Source: an uncultured Verrucomicrobia subdivision 3 bacterium
GTDB taxonomy: Bacteria; Verrucomicrobiota; Verrucomicrobiia; Limisphaerales; UBA11358
Direction: 5' to 3'
NCBI GenBank assembly: GCA_903872345.1
Contig: CAIQKM010000054.1
Coordinates: 1 to 56,736 of the forward strand
Length of the DNA stretch: 56,736 nt
The translations under genes and the position numbers were made by a program. A model generated the notes under the pieces. That model saw only the letters and a program-made list of their open reading frames with translations. It was not told the DNA's origin and ran no database searches. Positions 32,821 through 44,600 of the stretch are shown piece by piece (position 1 is the first letter of the stretch; the number at the start of each line of letters is the position of its first letter).

Positions 32821-35800
32821 TCAGAAGCCAACCCGGTAGAACAGCGTCGTATTGGTCGTGGCCGTCACCCCGGTCGGGGAGGTGAACGGGGCGACATTGT
32901 TGACGCCGGGCACGGCTTGCCAGTTGCCCGGAGCCAGCGTCGGCGAGCTAAGCAGCTTGCCCACCGGCCAGTTCAGGCTCTTGCCCACCCCGGCGGTGGT
33001 GAAGTTATACCGCCCCACCAAGGTGTTGGTATCAATCAGCGTGTCGCTGGTGGCCGGCGTGCCGATGGTGGCCACCTCATCCGCCGTCAGGATGCGGCTG
33101 TAAATGCGGATGTCGTCCATTTCACCCGCATAATTTTGCCAGTAGGTGTCATGCGAACGGCCGAACTCGATTTCCTGATTCGTGGGCCAGGACCAGGCAG
33201 CCGCATTGGCCTGACTGGCGGCCAAGGCGCCGTCCACATAAATGCTCACAGTGCCGGTGGCGGACTGGTCATAGGTCAGGGCCACATGATGCCAGTTGCC
33301 ATCCGCCACGAAGCCGCCCGAGAAGTTTCCGCCCCCGTAGGTCTGCACATCAATCACGCCACTGCCGCTGCCATCGATGAAGAACAGGGTGCCGACGCTC
33401 GTGCGGCGGTCAAACAGGATCGTGCCGTTGCCCGTCGCCGCCGTGCCGGTGCGCATCCAGAAACTGATGGTGCCGGTGGTCGAGTTGAAGTCCGCATTCG
33501 CCGGAATAACCATTTGACGTCCCAGCGGGAATTGGGCCACGCCGGTGCGGGTGACCGGTGTTCCGGCGGTGTCGGTGCTGGAGGCGAGCCAGTTGATCCC
33601 ATAATTCAAACCGGGATGCGGCGTGCCCACGGGCTTGGTGTCATCAATGAAGCCACCAACTCCGGTGCTCAACACCAGCGGATTGCTGCCGAGAACGCCC
33701 TTGGCGGCGTGTTTCGCAATGTTGACGGCCGAGACCGCGTGGCTGTAAATGGCCACATCGGCAATCGAGCCGTTGAAGTAGCTGCTGGAGCCGCGTTGGT
33801 CCGCGCCAATGAATGTTTTGATGGTGGCGTCCAGCGGCGCGAGATTGGTGCCGCTGCCGGTGGCCACGGCGGCCCCGTCAATGTAAATGGTGCCATTGGT
33901 GCCGCTGCGGGTGGCGGCAATGTGATGCCAGTTGCCATCGTTGACATACTTGCCGGAAGCCGGCGAACTAAAGCCGAACGCGGATGCGCCGCCGCCATAT
34001 ACGGTGAAGTAAACCGTGCCGTTGGCGTTGACCTCCAGTTGGTACTCACCGTTGTAACCGCCGGTGGACCGTTGCTGCACCACCACGCCCGTGGCGCTGT
34101 TGGTGGTGTTCACCCACGCTTCCACCGTGAAGTCCGTGGTGCCGGCCAGGGACGGCCCGGTGCCGCAATCAATGTAACTGCTGGCGCCGTCGAACTGGTA
34201 GGCCAGCGCGCCACTGTCAAAACCCAGATACGCCGGCGGCCGAGGACCGGCCACGCCCAAGGTGGGACTGCCATTGATGGTGCCGTCGTTACCCGCGCCG
34301 GAGTAGTCATAGGCGGTGCTGCCGGTGGTTTCATTCAAGGGCCACCATGCGCCCGGCGTATCCTGCTCCACGGTACCAATATAATAGTTGGTGGTCGTAA
34401 CCACGGTCAGCGCCTGGGTGGCGCTCTGCGCCGAACCGTACAGGTTCGTCACGGTGACCGAGTAATTGCCGCTGGCCGTCGCGGTCAGGGAAGCGCTGTC
34501 CGCGCCAACCCGGGTGCCGTCCTTCACCCACAGGTAATGCAGGGTGGGGGCGCCATTGGCCACCACGGTCAGACCCGCCGAACTGCCGGTATAGGCATAC
34601 CCAATGGCCGGAAGATCCTGGACAATGCTGGGCGCATCCGTGCGCGGAATGTTTGGCGTGACCGCCGCCCAAGTGCCGCCGATGCGTAATTCATCGATCA
34701 ATCCGTTATTGAGGGCCGAACCGTGCGAAACGATGCGCACCTTGTTGAAGGACGTGAAGTTCCACGTGCCGGTCAGCGCGGGCGTGGCAGGCTCACTGGC
34801 GAGCGTCGGATTGACATAGAGACGGACCAGCGTATTAGACCCGGTGAAGTCGAAGCGATAAACCAGCAGGGACTCGGTGCCGCAAGGCGTGGAGGAAGCC
34901 GGTCCGCCGCCGCCACGACCACCCCAGCCCCAGTTCTGGGCAAACCATTGGGCGCCGAGGAAGATTTGGGCATTGTCGTTGGTTCCGGCCGTCTGCGTCA
35001 GTTCCACCCCACCCCAACCGGTGTTGAGGATCTGACCGATGAAGCTTAAATAAACAGTTCCACTATTGAGGTTGCATTGCAGCGCGCGAATGTCCTCGAA
35101 ATCGGCGGAACCGGAACCGGAAAGTTCAGCGGCGCCACCGGTGGTAACGAGCTGGCTGGTGGCGTCATGATAGGTCGCGGAGGGACCGACGACGATCGCT
35201 TCGCCGTTGTAACCGGGTGATTGTGCCCAACCGCCGCTCCAGCCGGTGCCGCCGGCCGTCGTGGCCGTAAGCGTTTCCAAGGAATTCGTGTCATAGGCAA
35301 ACCCTTCGTAGGGCGGGAGCGAACCCAGTACGGTTACGTTCACCACGCTGCTGGTCGCGGAACCCAGCACATTGGTGGCCACCAAGGCGTAGGCGGCCGC
35401 GTCGCCGGCCTGCAAATTGGTCAGCGCCAGCGCGGCGTTGGTCGCCCCCGTGATGGCCGTGCCATTTTTAACCCATTGATAGCTAATTGGCGATTGACCG
35501 CCCACCGTTGCGGCGAGGGTCGTGTTCATCGTCAGATAATTCGTCACCGGCGACGGGTTGGTCAGGAAGGTCGGGGTGAGCAACACGCTGACGGAAGCCA
35601 CCACGCTGGTGCCGGTGCCATAGGCATTGGCGGCCACCAGAGCATAATTGCCGGCGTCACCGGCGCCGGCGCTGGCGACGGAATAGGTCAGGTTGGTGGC
35701 ATTGGCGATCGGCGTGCCATTCTTCAACCACTGGTAAGTCAGCGGCGCAATGCCGATGGCACCCGCGCTGAGGTTGAAGGGTGTGCCCAGATTATATACG

Positions 35801-36591
35801 CCGCCAACGGGCTTGGAATCCACCACCGGTTTGTCGGTGATGATGAAGCCGGCCAGTACCGAGCGATGACCGGACGTCTTGGGCTCGGGATTGATATTGA
35901 TCGTGTCGCTGGTAAATACGCCGGACGAACCGCTCAGGCCCACGGTACCGCCGCTGTCATAGCCGTCACTGGCCGGACTGGCGACATAATAAGTGGAATA
36001 GACCAGAACATTGGTGGTGGTTCCGTCGGTGATATCTACATTGTTGTACGCCACCGTTCCCGAGTTGGCCGCGATGGTGGCCACGACATAACCACTGGGA
36101 AATAATGTTGCCAGACCAGCGACGGAAACGGTTGGGGCTCCGCCCGTCGTATTGCCGTCATCCAGATACGCCCAAGTCACTTCATTATCGCCCGGGGCGA
36201 CGGTTTCCGAGTGCCAGCCGGCCACCTGCTCGCCGATGCCGGATTGCCAGGCATCAGGTGCGGTCACGTTGGCCGAAAGACTTCCGGCAAAGGTGGTGCT
36301 CGTCCCGCCAAAGGTGGCCAGACCGGAAATGGAGGCTTGACTGGGCATGGGATCGGCATTGTTCCAATCGGCCACTTCGACGCCGAAGGCCTTCGCAGTC
36401 ACCGGAAAACCGGTGGTCTGATAACCGGCGCCGTAGCCAACCGTCTGCGGGGTGGCTCCGGAGTCATAATACCAAGCCTGAAAGTTCAGACCAACGGTGG
36501 TGCCGGCATGGGCGGCACCCAGCATGAGGGCGGCGGCAGGCACCGCCAGCAAGGGTTGCTTTATTCTTTTGGAGAAAAACGATCGTTTCAT
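32821..36591 (-). CDS. Large secreted LamG/Ig-like domain protein
   Basis: A 1256-residue secreted protein. A signal peptide (to ~29, ending GAAHAG) leads a ~220-residue beta-rich region of unknown type. Two Ig-like domains (~255-430; PLTYQWLKNGTPIANATNLT and SPISYQWVKNGTAITGATNA) follow. Next comes a ~220-residue jelly-roll-like region (~430-650), a third Ig-like repeat (~655-735), a LamG/concanavalin-type domain (~740-920, GAWWPLNETTGSTAYDYSGA to IADVAIYSHAV) and a second LamG (~980-1180, with GEMDDIRIYSRILTADE). The C-terminal ~60 residues (WPVGKLLSSPTLAPGNWQAV...LFYRVGF) form a verrucomicrobial terminal motif. It has no PEP-CTERM. It may bind polysaccharide or matrix; the ligand is not known. 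It is monocistronic. Confidence 0.85.
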   Translation of the reverse strand: MKRSFFSKRIKQPLLAVPAAALMLGAAHAGTTVGLNFQAWYYDSGATPQTVGYGAGYQTTGFPVTAKAFGVEVADWNNADPMPSQASISGLATFGGTSTTFAGSLSANVTAPDAWQSGIGEQVAGWHSETVAPGDNEVTWAYLDDGNTTGGAPTVSVAGLATLFPSGYVVATIAANSGTVAYNNVDITDGTTTNVLVYSTYYVASPASDGYDSGGTVGLSGSSGVFTSDTININPEPKTSGHRSVLAGFIITDKPVVDSKPVGGVYNLGTPFNLSAGAIGIAPLTYQWLKNGTPIANATNLTYSVASAGAGDAGNYALVAANAYGTGTSVVASVSVLLTPTFLTNPSPVTNYLTMNTTLAATVGGQSPISYQWVKNGTAITGATNAALALTNLQAGDAAAYALVATNVLGSATSSVVNVTVLGSLPPYEGFAYDTNSLETLTATTAGGTGWSGGWAQSPGYNGEAIVVGPSATYHDATSQLVTTGGAAELSGSGSADFEDIRALQCNLNSGTVYLSFIGQILNTGWGGVELTQTAGTNDNAQIFLGAQWFAQNWGWGGRGGGGPASSTPCGTESLLVYRFDFTGSNTLVRLYVNPTLASEPATPALTGTWNFTSFNKVRIVSHGSALNNGLIDELRIGGTWAAVTPNIPRTDAPSIVQDLPAIGYAYTGSSAGLTVVANGAPTLHYLWVKDGTRVGADSASLTATASGNYSVTVTNLYGSAQSATQALTVVTTTNYYIGTVEQDTPGAWWPLNETTGSTAYDYSGAGNDGTINGSPTLGVAGPRPPAYLGFDSGALAYQFDGASSYIDCGTGPSLAGTTDFTVEAWVNTTNSATGVVVQQRSTGGYNGEYQLEVNANGTVYFTVYGGGASAFGFSSPASGKYVNDGNWHHIAATRSGTNGTIYIDGAAVATGSGTNLAPLDATIKTFIGADQRGSSSYFNGSIADVAIYSHAVSAVNIAKHAAKGVLGSNPLVLSTGVGGFIDDTKPVGTPHPGLNYGINWLASSTDTAGTPVTRTGVAQFPLGRQMVIPANADFNSTTGTISFWMRTGTAATGNGTILFDRRTSVGTLFFIDGSGSGVIDVQTYGGGNFSGGFVADGNWHHVALTYDQSATGTVSIYVDGALAASQANAAAWSWPTNQEIEFGRSHDTYWQNYAGEMDDIRIYSRILTADEVATIGTPATSDTLIDTNTLVGRYNFTTAGVGKSLNWPVGKLLSSPTLAPGNWQAVPGVNNVAPFTSPTGVTATTNTTLFYRVGF

Positions 36592-36915
36592 AAGTTTAAA
36601 CAGGGAGTTGCGTGGTGGGTTGGAATTATGGGTGGCTTAATGGGTTTGAAACAATGTAATCGCGATGGCATCGACGCGGTGAAGCGTCAATCGTTGCCAG
36701 CCCCCTAGTGGTCTGTTTTTTTCCATCGTTAAGCAGATGTAACACCAATTTAACATTTCGACACTACCACATTTGGGGGAGGCGGAGGGGAAAAATTGAC
36801 GGTAAAAATATTTCAACATGCTTGTCATTAGTATAATACAGCATTTTATCCATTTGTCTTCAAATTGCAAAAATACTCCCCCCGCCCCGGCGGCGGAAAC
36901 ACCGGTACGCTCCTT
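36592..36915. other. AT-rich gap upstream of the LamG-protein gene
   Basis: This 324-base gap separates the start of the LamG-protein gene from the end of the sulfotransferase gene, both on the minus strand. It is AT-rich in its middle (36720-36870) and must hold the LamG-protein promoter. I see no open frame with coding character, no convincing terminator, and no sigma70-type box pair with proper spacing. Confidence 0.5.
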
Positions 36916-38478
36916 TTAGACAGAGTACCCAAATACCTTGCAATAAGGGGCCAGCCTGGCCTGCACCGGGGCCAGCGCCTCGGCATAACGCTCCCAGCGG
37001 CCCACCGCCCGGGCGTAAACCGGTTGGGTCACATCATGATAGGTCGGGGCGTAGAGCACCTTCCGCCGGGCCGTCTCGTGGTACCGCGCCTGATTGGGAT
37101 GCCAGTCCAGCCCCAGAAATTCCGTCACCTTCCGGCCTTCGGCGGCCATGTCCGTCACGACGTCTTCATACCGGGATTCAATCCAGTCAAAGCCGCCCAA
37201 CTCGCGCATCCGCAGCCAGACATCCATCAGATCGGCATAATGTTTCGCCGTGCGTTCCAGACTGAGAAAATTCACGTTCGTGGCATTGAGCATGATGTTC
37301 AGGAAGTAGCAGCTGATAATCACGTCGCGCGGATCGCGCAGGGCGATGATGACCTTCAGTTCCGGGAACACCCGCAGCCAGACATTGAGCGACATCGTGG
37401 GCGAAGGATTTTTATCAAGCAGCATTTTCGCCGTCACTTCGCCGGGAATTTCGCGCAACAGGCTTTTGGCATAGCGCCGCCGCATGTCCGCCCGCCGGCC
37501 CGCCGGGAACTGATCCATGGCCTTGAGTTGCGCTTTCACCTGGCCGCCCGGCAGTTGGAATTGGGAGGTGATTTCCTGGTTGAACGCCACGGGTTCATCA
37601 AACGCCAGCACGTCCGGGTGGGCGTCCAGAATCTGTTCCATCAGCGTGGTGCCGCTGCGGGGATGCCCGCCGAGGAAGGCAAATTGGTAAGGCTCTTTGG
37701 CAACCGGCGCCTCCTGCCGCCAGCGCCGGATCATCTCCGGCGTGAGCCCGGCCAGCAGTTCCCGGCGGCGGCGGTCGGTCTCATCGTAGGATTTTTCCAG
37801 CAACGCCGTATCCGTAATGGTTCGCACCTGCGCCTTCGCTTCCATCAGCCAGCGGATGGCTTCCGGGTATTGGCCCAGTTGATCGAGTACCACGCCGAGC
37901 AAATGCGGCGCGGCGTATTTTACATAGGGATATTGCGGACCGTCCTTAATGAGATCGCGCAAGGCCGTCTCCGCTTCGGCGTCCTTCTTTTGCCGGTGCA
38001 GCAGGAAAGCGCGAAAATAACGGGCCTGATCATCGCGCGGATGTTTGGCCAGACAATGCTCCACCTGGTCCCAGGCCTCGGCCAGCCGCCGCTCTTTTTC
38101 CAGCCACACCGCCAGGCTCATCCGGGCATCCACGGAATCCGGCGCCACCGCCACGGCCCGTTCAAAACAGCTCTTCGCTTCGTCCAGTTGCCGCAGCCCC
38201 TGATACTGCTGGCCGACCATGGACAGCAGGGAGGCATTGTTCGGCGCGAGTTCCAGCGCCCGGCGGTAAGCCTGGTTTGCCGAGGCAAAATCCAGTTCGC
38301 CCGAGGCGGCGTTGCCCAGTTCAAACCACAGCTCCGGCTCTGCGGGATGGCGGCCGGCCAGCGCGCGGTACGCGGCCAGGGCGGGTCCGAAGCGCCCGCC
38401 GAGCAACTGTTCCTGGGCCTTTTGCCACAGGGCGACATCGCGGGGGGAACGTTGGAGCTGAGTTGGGTTACCGGCCAT
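36916..38478 (-). CDS. TPR-sulfotransferase fusion protein
   Basis: A 520-residue protein with an N-terminal TPR array (~10-225; ALAAYRALAGRHPAEPELWF, ANQAYRRALELAPNNASLLS, AKSCFERAVAVAPDSVDARM) and a C-terminal PAPS-dependent sulfotransferase domain (~265-510). The latter has the 5'-phosphosulfate loop FLGGHPRSGTTLMEQILDAH and the 3'-phosphate-binding strand VIIALRDPRDVIISCYFLN, plus SRYEDVV further on. Such fusions resemble protein-tyrosine or carbohydrate sulfotransferases. No signal peptide or membrane anchor is apparent. ATG 38478 is used; an ATG at 38535 would add 19 residues. Acceptor unknown; surface glycans or proteins made nearby are candidates. Confidence 0.85.
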   Translation of the reverse strand: MAGNPTQLQRSPRDVALWQKAQEQLLGGRFGPALAAYRALAGRHPAEPELWFELGNAASGELDFASANQAYRRALELAPNNASLLSMVGQQYQGLRQLDEAKSCFERAVAVAPDSVDARMSLAVWLEKERRLAEAWDQVEHCLAKHPRDDQARYFRAFLLHRQKKDAEAETALRDLIKDGPQYPYVKYAAPHLLGVVLDQLGQYPEAIRWLMEAKAQVRTITDTALLEKSYDETDRRRRELLAGLTPEMIRRWRQEAPVAKEPYQFAFLGGHPRSGTTLMEQILDAHPDVLAFDEPVAFNQEITSQFQLPGGQVKAQLKAMDQFPAGRRADMRRRYAKSLLREIPGEVTAKMLLDKNPSPTMSLNVWLRVFPELKVIIALRDPRDVIISCYFLNIMLNATNVNFLSLERTAKHYADLMDVWLRMRELGGFDWIESRYEDVVTDMAAEGRKVTEFLGLDWHPNQARYHETARRKVLYAPTYHDVTQPVYARAVGRWERYAEALAPVQARLAPYCKVFGYSV

Positions 38479-38699
38479 ATGTCCGGCGATTATTCCCCAG
38501 AACCGGGGAAGAGTAAGTAAAATATTTTTTGTCATCCCGAAAAATTCCCGGCGCGCGCCTATAATAAGATGCCAAAAATAATTTCCGGGCCGATTCCTCC
38601 CCCTTTTGTGGTAGGGTAATATCTTCTAAAGCATGGTATTAGTTTCACGGTTCCGTGGTCACTCCCAACAACATAACCCTTGGTTAATACATAGCCCCT

Positions 38700-41600
38700 A
38701 TGTCCAATCCCATAACTACCCTGGTTCGTCGTTGCACCCCCCAAACCTTCCTGCCTTTCCCGGTTGTGCTCCTGTTGATGGCTTGTCTGGCATCCCTGGC
38801 CCCCCTGCGAAGTTTCGCCGGCACTTGGACACACTTGGCAAATCCGAGTGTTCCCAGCGGGCAGCACCCGATGCTGTTGTCCGACGGCACAGTAATTTTC
38901 CTGGGGCAGCCTTGTTCGCGGCTGACCCCGGACATCCACGGCAGCTATGTGAATGGCACGTGGACGACGCTGGCGCCGATGCACAATTCGCGCACTTTTT
39001 ATTCCTCGCAAGTGTTGCCAGACGGGCGGGTGTTCGTCTGCGGCGGCGAGTATGGCACGGGCAAGAATCTCGCGGAGATTTACGATCCGCTGAGCAATGT
39101 CTGGACGCAGGAGTCGAATCCGCCCGACACGGTGATTGATAATATTTCCGAGACGCTCCCTAATGGCAATATTCTGGAGGGGAGTCCGGGCAATGACGTT
39201 CGCATCTTTGATATTGTGTCGAACACTTGGTCGGCCCCGATCACCTCATTAGGCGGTTTTGACGAAGCCCCTTGGGCAAAATTGCAGGACGGCAGCATTT
39301 TGGGCTTCAGCGGCACCAACTCCGAACGGTTCATACCTGCCTTGAACCAGTGGGTGGCGGATGGAAATTTGCCGGCCCCGCTATATGGCCCCGGCTATGA
39401 AACTGGCTTTGGGGCACAGTTGCCGAATGGCAAGGTGGTTTTCTTCGGTGGCACGGGAAGCAATGCCGTCTATACCCCTTGGACGACAAATTATAACGGC
39501 ATTTACACCCCGAACGGCACGACCAATGCCGGCACCTGGACACTGGTGGCCTCCACGCCCAACGACAACGCCGCGATTGACGCCCCGGCGGCGATGATGG
39601 TGAACGGCAAAATCCTTTGCTGCATGACTTCCACAAACACCGGCTTGGGCAGCACCGCGAGATTTTATGAATATGATTATGTCACCAATGCCTTCACGGC
39701 CATCAACGGGCCGGAAGGCGGCATGATCGCCAACCAGATCGCATACGGCACGGAAATGCTGGACTTGCCGGACGGCACCGTGCTGGTCTCCGGCGCCAGT
39801 TCGGGATTGTATGTCTATCAGCCCGGCGGCAGTCCCCTGACGAACGGGATGCCAACCGTTCTCAGTGCCACGACAAATCTGGATGGCTCGTTTCATTTGA
39901 CCGGCACTTTGTTCAACGGCATCTCGGAAGGCGCAGGCTACGGTGACGACTGGCAGATGAGCAGTGATTATCCCATCGTGCGCATGACGAATTCCGCCGG
40001 CAATACTCTTTATGCCCGCACCTACAACTGGAGCACGTGCAATCTGATGACCGGCACCAATCTGGTAACTGCCGAGATGACGTTGCCGCCGGGCATGCTG
40101 GCGGGAACTTATCCGCTGGTCGTCTCGGCCAACGGCATCAGCTCCGCGCCGTATTCATTGACCATCAATGGCACACCACTGCCGGCGGTGGCCGGCCTGG
40201 CTTTTAGCGCCATCGTGTCCAACCAGATGGCATTTCATTGGAATGCCATTGGTCTTACGGAAACCGGCTATGTCATCAAGCGCTCGACCGACGGCACGAA
40301 CTACTCGGCGGTGGCCACACTGACCAACGGCACGACGAATTACACCGACAGCGCAGTGACCCCGCTGGGCCAGTATTATTACCTTGTGCTGGGGACAAAT
40401 TCCGTCGGTCTGGGCAATGCCGCCCCGGCCATTTTCGCCGCGTCCCCGCCGGTGGTGGCGGTGCCCGCGCCGTGGCAGAACCGGGATGTTGGTTTCATGC
40501 AGGGCAGCGGTGCCGCCGGCACGAATGGCGGCACGTTCACGGTCATCGGCGCCGGTGGCGGCATGGGCGCGGATAACGACCAGTTTCAATTTGTCTATCA
40601 GCCGATGATCGGTGACGTAACCATCACGGCGCGCGTGGTGGCGAACCAGAACACCGGCAGCAACGCCATGGCCGGCGTGATGATCCGCAACAGCCTGGGC
40701 TTTGATGTGGCCGACTCCCTGACGGTCTTTGACGGCGGCGCGCAAACATCCATTTTTGAACATCGCGACGATGCGGCTGCCCTGGCGACATATGGACTGA
40801 AAACGTATGGCCTGCCCGACAATGAGGATGCCCCTTCCGGTGGCGGCGGCAACGGCAGCTCGACCCTTGTCTCGCAGCCGGCGAGCGCGCCACTCTGGGT
40901 GCGGCTCGTGCGCAGTGGCAATACGATCACCAGCTACACTTCGACCAATGGCAGCACCTGGACGGCGCAGGGAACGAATTTGGACGTGTTTGCGCCGGTG
41001 GTGGACGTCGGCCTGGCGGTGACCAGCGGCACCTACAACCAGCTCAACACCTCCACCTTTGACAACGTGACCGTCTCGGGCACGGCGGCCAGCCTGCCGC
41101 CGCCAATGGCGGAATGGAAACTGGATGAGACCGGCGGCACCATTGCGGAAGACTCGATTGACAGCTTTGACGGTCTTTGCAATAACGTGGTTTTGGGATT
41201 GCCCGGCGCCACGCCGGCCACCGGCTATGCGGCGGGTTTCAACGGCACCAACGCGAATATTTCGATTCCGGCGCTGAACCTGAATTCCAACATCCTCACC
41301 ATCACCGCGTGGGTGAACCCCAACGGGGCGCAGAACCCGTATTCCGGAATTTTCTTCAACCGAGCCAACACAACGGTTTCCGGTTTTCACTTCGGCGTTA
41401 CCAACGAACTCCGCTACACATGGAACAATTCCAGCGGCACTTACAGCGCGAGCTCCGGCCTGGTGCCGCCGGCCGGCGTGTGGACATTCGTGGCCCTCGT
41501 CATCGAGCCGACACGGGCGCGGATTTACATGACCACCAACGGCGGCGCCCTTTCGAGCTGGACGAACAACGTCGCCAATGCGGTGCAGGCGTTTGACGGC

Positions 41601-44600
41601 ACTTCCTACATCGGCCAGGATCCCACGAGCGGCGCGCGTTGCTTCAACGGCCTGCTGGACGAGGTGCAATTTTTCAACCAGGCGCTTGCACCCGCGCAGC
41701 TGGCGCAAATGGCCTCGCCGCCGGTGCCCGCCGTCACTGCCCCGGCCAACGGGGCGACGTTCCCGGCGTTTGCCTCGGCCAATTTGTCCGTCGCCCTTTC
41801 GGCCACGAACGGGCACACGCTCAATTCGGTGGAATATTTTGCCGACAACGGCCAGCTCCTTGGCCAGTCCGCGACACCCCCTTATTCCGCCACGACGACC
41901 AACTTGAATATCGGCCGTTATGCCATTTTTGCCCGGTTGTATTATGATTCCGGCGCCTCTGTGGATTCGGCGTTGAACAGTGTTGTCGTCACCGTGCAGC
42001 CTGCGGTCACGAACGCGTGGGATGCCAACAGCTCATTGGCTGGCGCACAGGACGGCAACGGCACCTGGGATGCCAGCACCGCGAACTGGTGGAACGGTTC
42101 CGCCGATGTCGCCTGGACGGATTTTAATTTCGCCGTGTTCGGTTCGGGCACCGGCACCAACTGCACCGTGACCCTCGCCGCGGACGTGACGCCGTATGCC
42201 GTCACGTTCAACGCGGGCACCGGCAATTACACCATTGCGGGCACAAATTCAATCTGGCTGAATGTTCCGGGCTTGCCGCTGAATATCACCGCCAACGGCA
42301 ACGCCACCATCGGCGTGCCGCTGCAAGGTGACAACTCGCTGGTCAAACTCGGCGCGGGCAAATTGACGCTCACCGCCTCCAACAGTTACGCCGGTGAAAC
42401 CATCGTGGCCGCCGGCATGTTGAAGCTCGGCACCAACACGGCTTTCGGCTCCGACATCGTGGTGACCAACCCCGGCACGCTGGATCTCAACGGCCAGGAT
42501 CTCACCGCGTCCATGTTCGGCAATCCGGTGACCATCAGCGGCCCGGGGGCCGGTGGCACGGTCATTACCAACAGCAGTTCCGCCATCCGCGGCCAGTTGC
42601 AGGATGTGATGTTGAGTGACAACGCCACCCTTGCCGGCGCGAACACCCTTTTCATTGGCGGCACGAATGCGCAGAACGGCATTTTAAATCTGAACGGATT
42701 CACTTTGACCAAGGCCGGCAGCGGCACGCTGATCCTGAATGGCTTGAACCTGACCGGCCCGGGCAACCTCACGATCAACGCCGGCACGTTGCAACTGATG
42801 GACAATTATGGGAACAACCAGCAGAACACCGTTCTGGCCGGCAGCGGCACCCTTACTATCAACCCCGGCGCATCCGTCATGACTTATAAATGGGGCGCCA
42901 CTTTGACCGTAACCATGCCGGTGGTCATGAATGGCGGCACGCTGGGCAGCGGTTGGCCGGGCCCGAACGGAGCCACCTATGCCTGCCCGATTACGGTGAG
43001 CAATAACAGCACCTTGAATTTTAGCGGCGGCTATGACAATTGCACCTTGAGCGGCAACCTCACCGGCTCCGCCGGCCTGAATATCGTCGGCGGTTCCGGT
43101 ACGCGGATATTCACCGGGACCAACAGTTACGGCTGGACGACCATCGGCGCGGGCACATTAAAGATTGGCAACGGCGGCACCACGGGCACGCTCGGCTTGG
43201 GCCCGGTCACGAACAATGCCACGCTGACCTTCAGTCGTACCGATAATCTTACCGTTTCCAACCTGATCGCCGGTTCCGGCGCGCTGATCCAAAGCGGCCC
43301 CGGCACGTTGACTTTATCGGGTGCCAACACCTATGCCGGCACCACCACGGTGGGCGGCGGCACGCTGCTCGTGAACGGCTCGCTTTCAACAAACACGGTG
43401 ATCGTACAGACCAATGCGACGCTGGGTGGCACGGGCACGATCGCCGGCAGCGTGCTGGTTACCAATGTAGCGACACTGGTTCCCGGCGCCAGCAGCCCCG
43501 GAATCCTTGCCATCAACGGCTCGCTGGTCCTGGCTCCCGGCAGCACCAGCAACTTTCGGCTCAACAAGGGCGGCGTTTCCGATCAGGTGGCGGGCCTTGC
43601 CGGCGTGGTTTGTGGCGGCACGCTCAACGTGACTTCGATTGGAGCATCGCTGGTTGCGGGCGACAGTTTTACACTGTTCAGCGCGCCGGGTTACAGTGGC
43701 GGCTTTGCCGGCTTGAACCTGCCGGCATTGTCCGCCGGTTTGGTTTGGGACACGAGCAAGCTGATGGTGAATGGAACCATCGGCGTCGCGGCGTTGCCGG
43801 CCGTTGCCGTATCCCCCGCCTCCACCAACATCACTTACGGTGGCAGTGCCGCGTTTGCCGCCAATGCCACGGGCACTGCGCCGCTGGCCTATCAATGGTA
43901 TGGCCCGGGACAAAGTCTGATTTCCGGGGCAACCAACTCGACCCTTGCGCTGGCAATGCCAACGGTTACCGCCAGCGGCAATTATACGGTGGTCGTGAAT
44001 AATCCGTTCGGCAGCGCAACCAATTCGGCCGCGCTCACCGTTACGCCGGCCACGCTCACCGTCAGCGCCAACAATACAAACCGTTCTTATGGGGTGGTGA
44101 ATCCCGCGTTCACGGCCAGCTACGCCGGCTTTGTGAATGGCGACACCATCGCCGTCCTGAGTGGTTCCCCCAGCCTGACCGCCACTGCCACCGCCACCAG
44201 TGCGGTGGGCAATTACTCCATCGTCGCCGGCCTGGGTTCCTTGGCGGCGACCAATTACAGTTTTGCTTTTAACAACGGCACGCTGACGGTGAACCCGGCC
44301 GCGCTGACCGTGAGCGCGAATAACACGAACCGCATCTATGGCGCGGCGAATCCCGCGTTCACGGCCAGTTACACCGGCTTTGTGAACGGCGACACTGTAG
44401 CCGTCCTGAGCGGTGCACCCAGCCTGACCACTACCGCCACCAGTGGCAGCGCAGTGGGCACCTACACCATCGCCGCCGGTCTGGGTTCACTGACGGCGAC
44501 CAATTACAGCTTCGGTTTCACCAACGGCATTCTGACGGTGAACAGCGCCGCGCTGACCGTAACCGCCAATAATCAGGCCAAGACATATGGCCAGTCACTC

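Noticed and set aside
36796..36837. TTGACG and TATAAT on the plus strand as a promoter
   Set aside because: The boxes are 30 bases apart, far from the 16-18 needed, and no plus-strand gene follows within reach.
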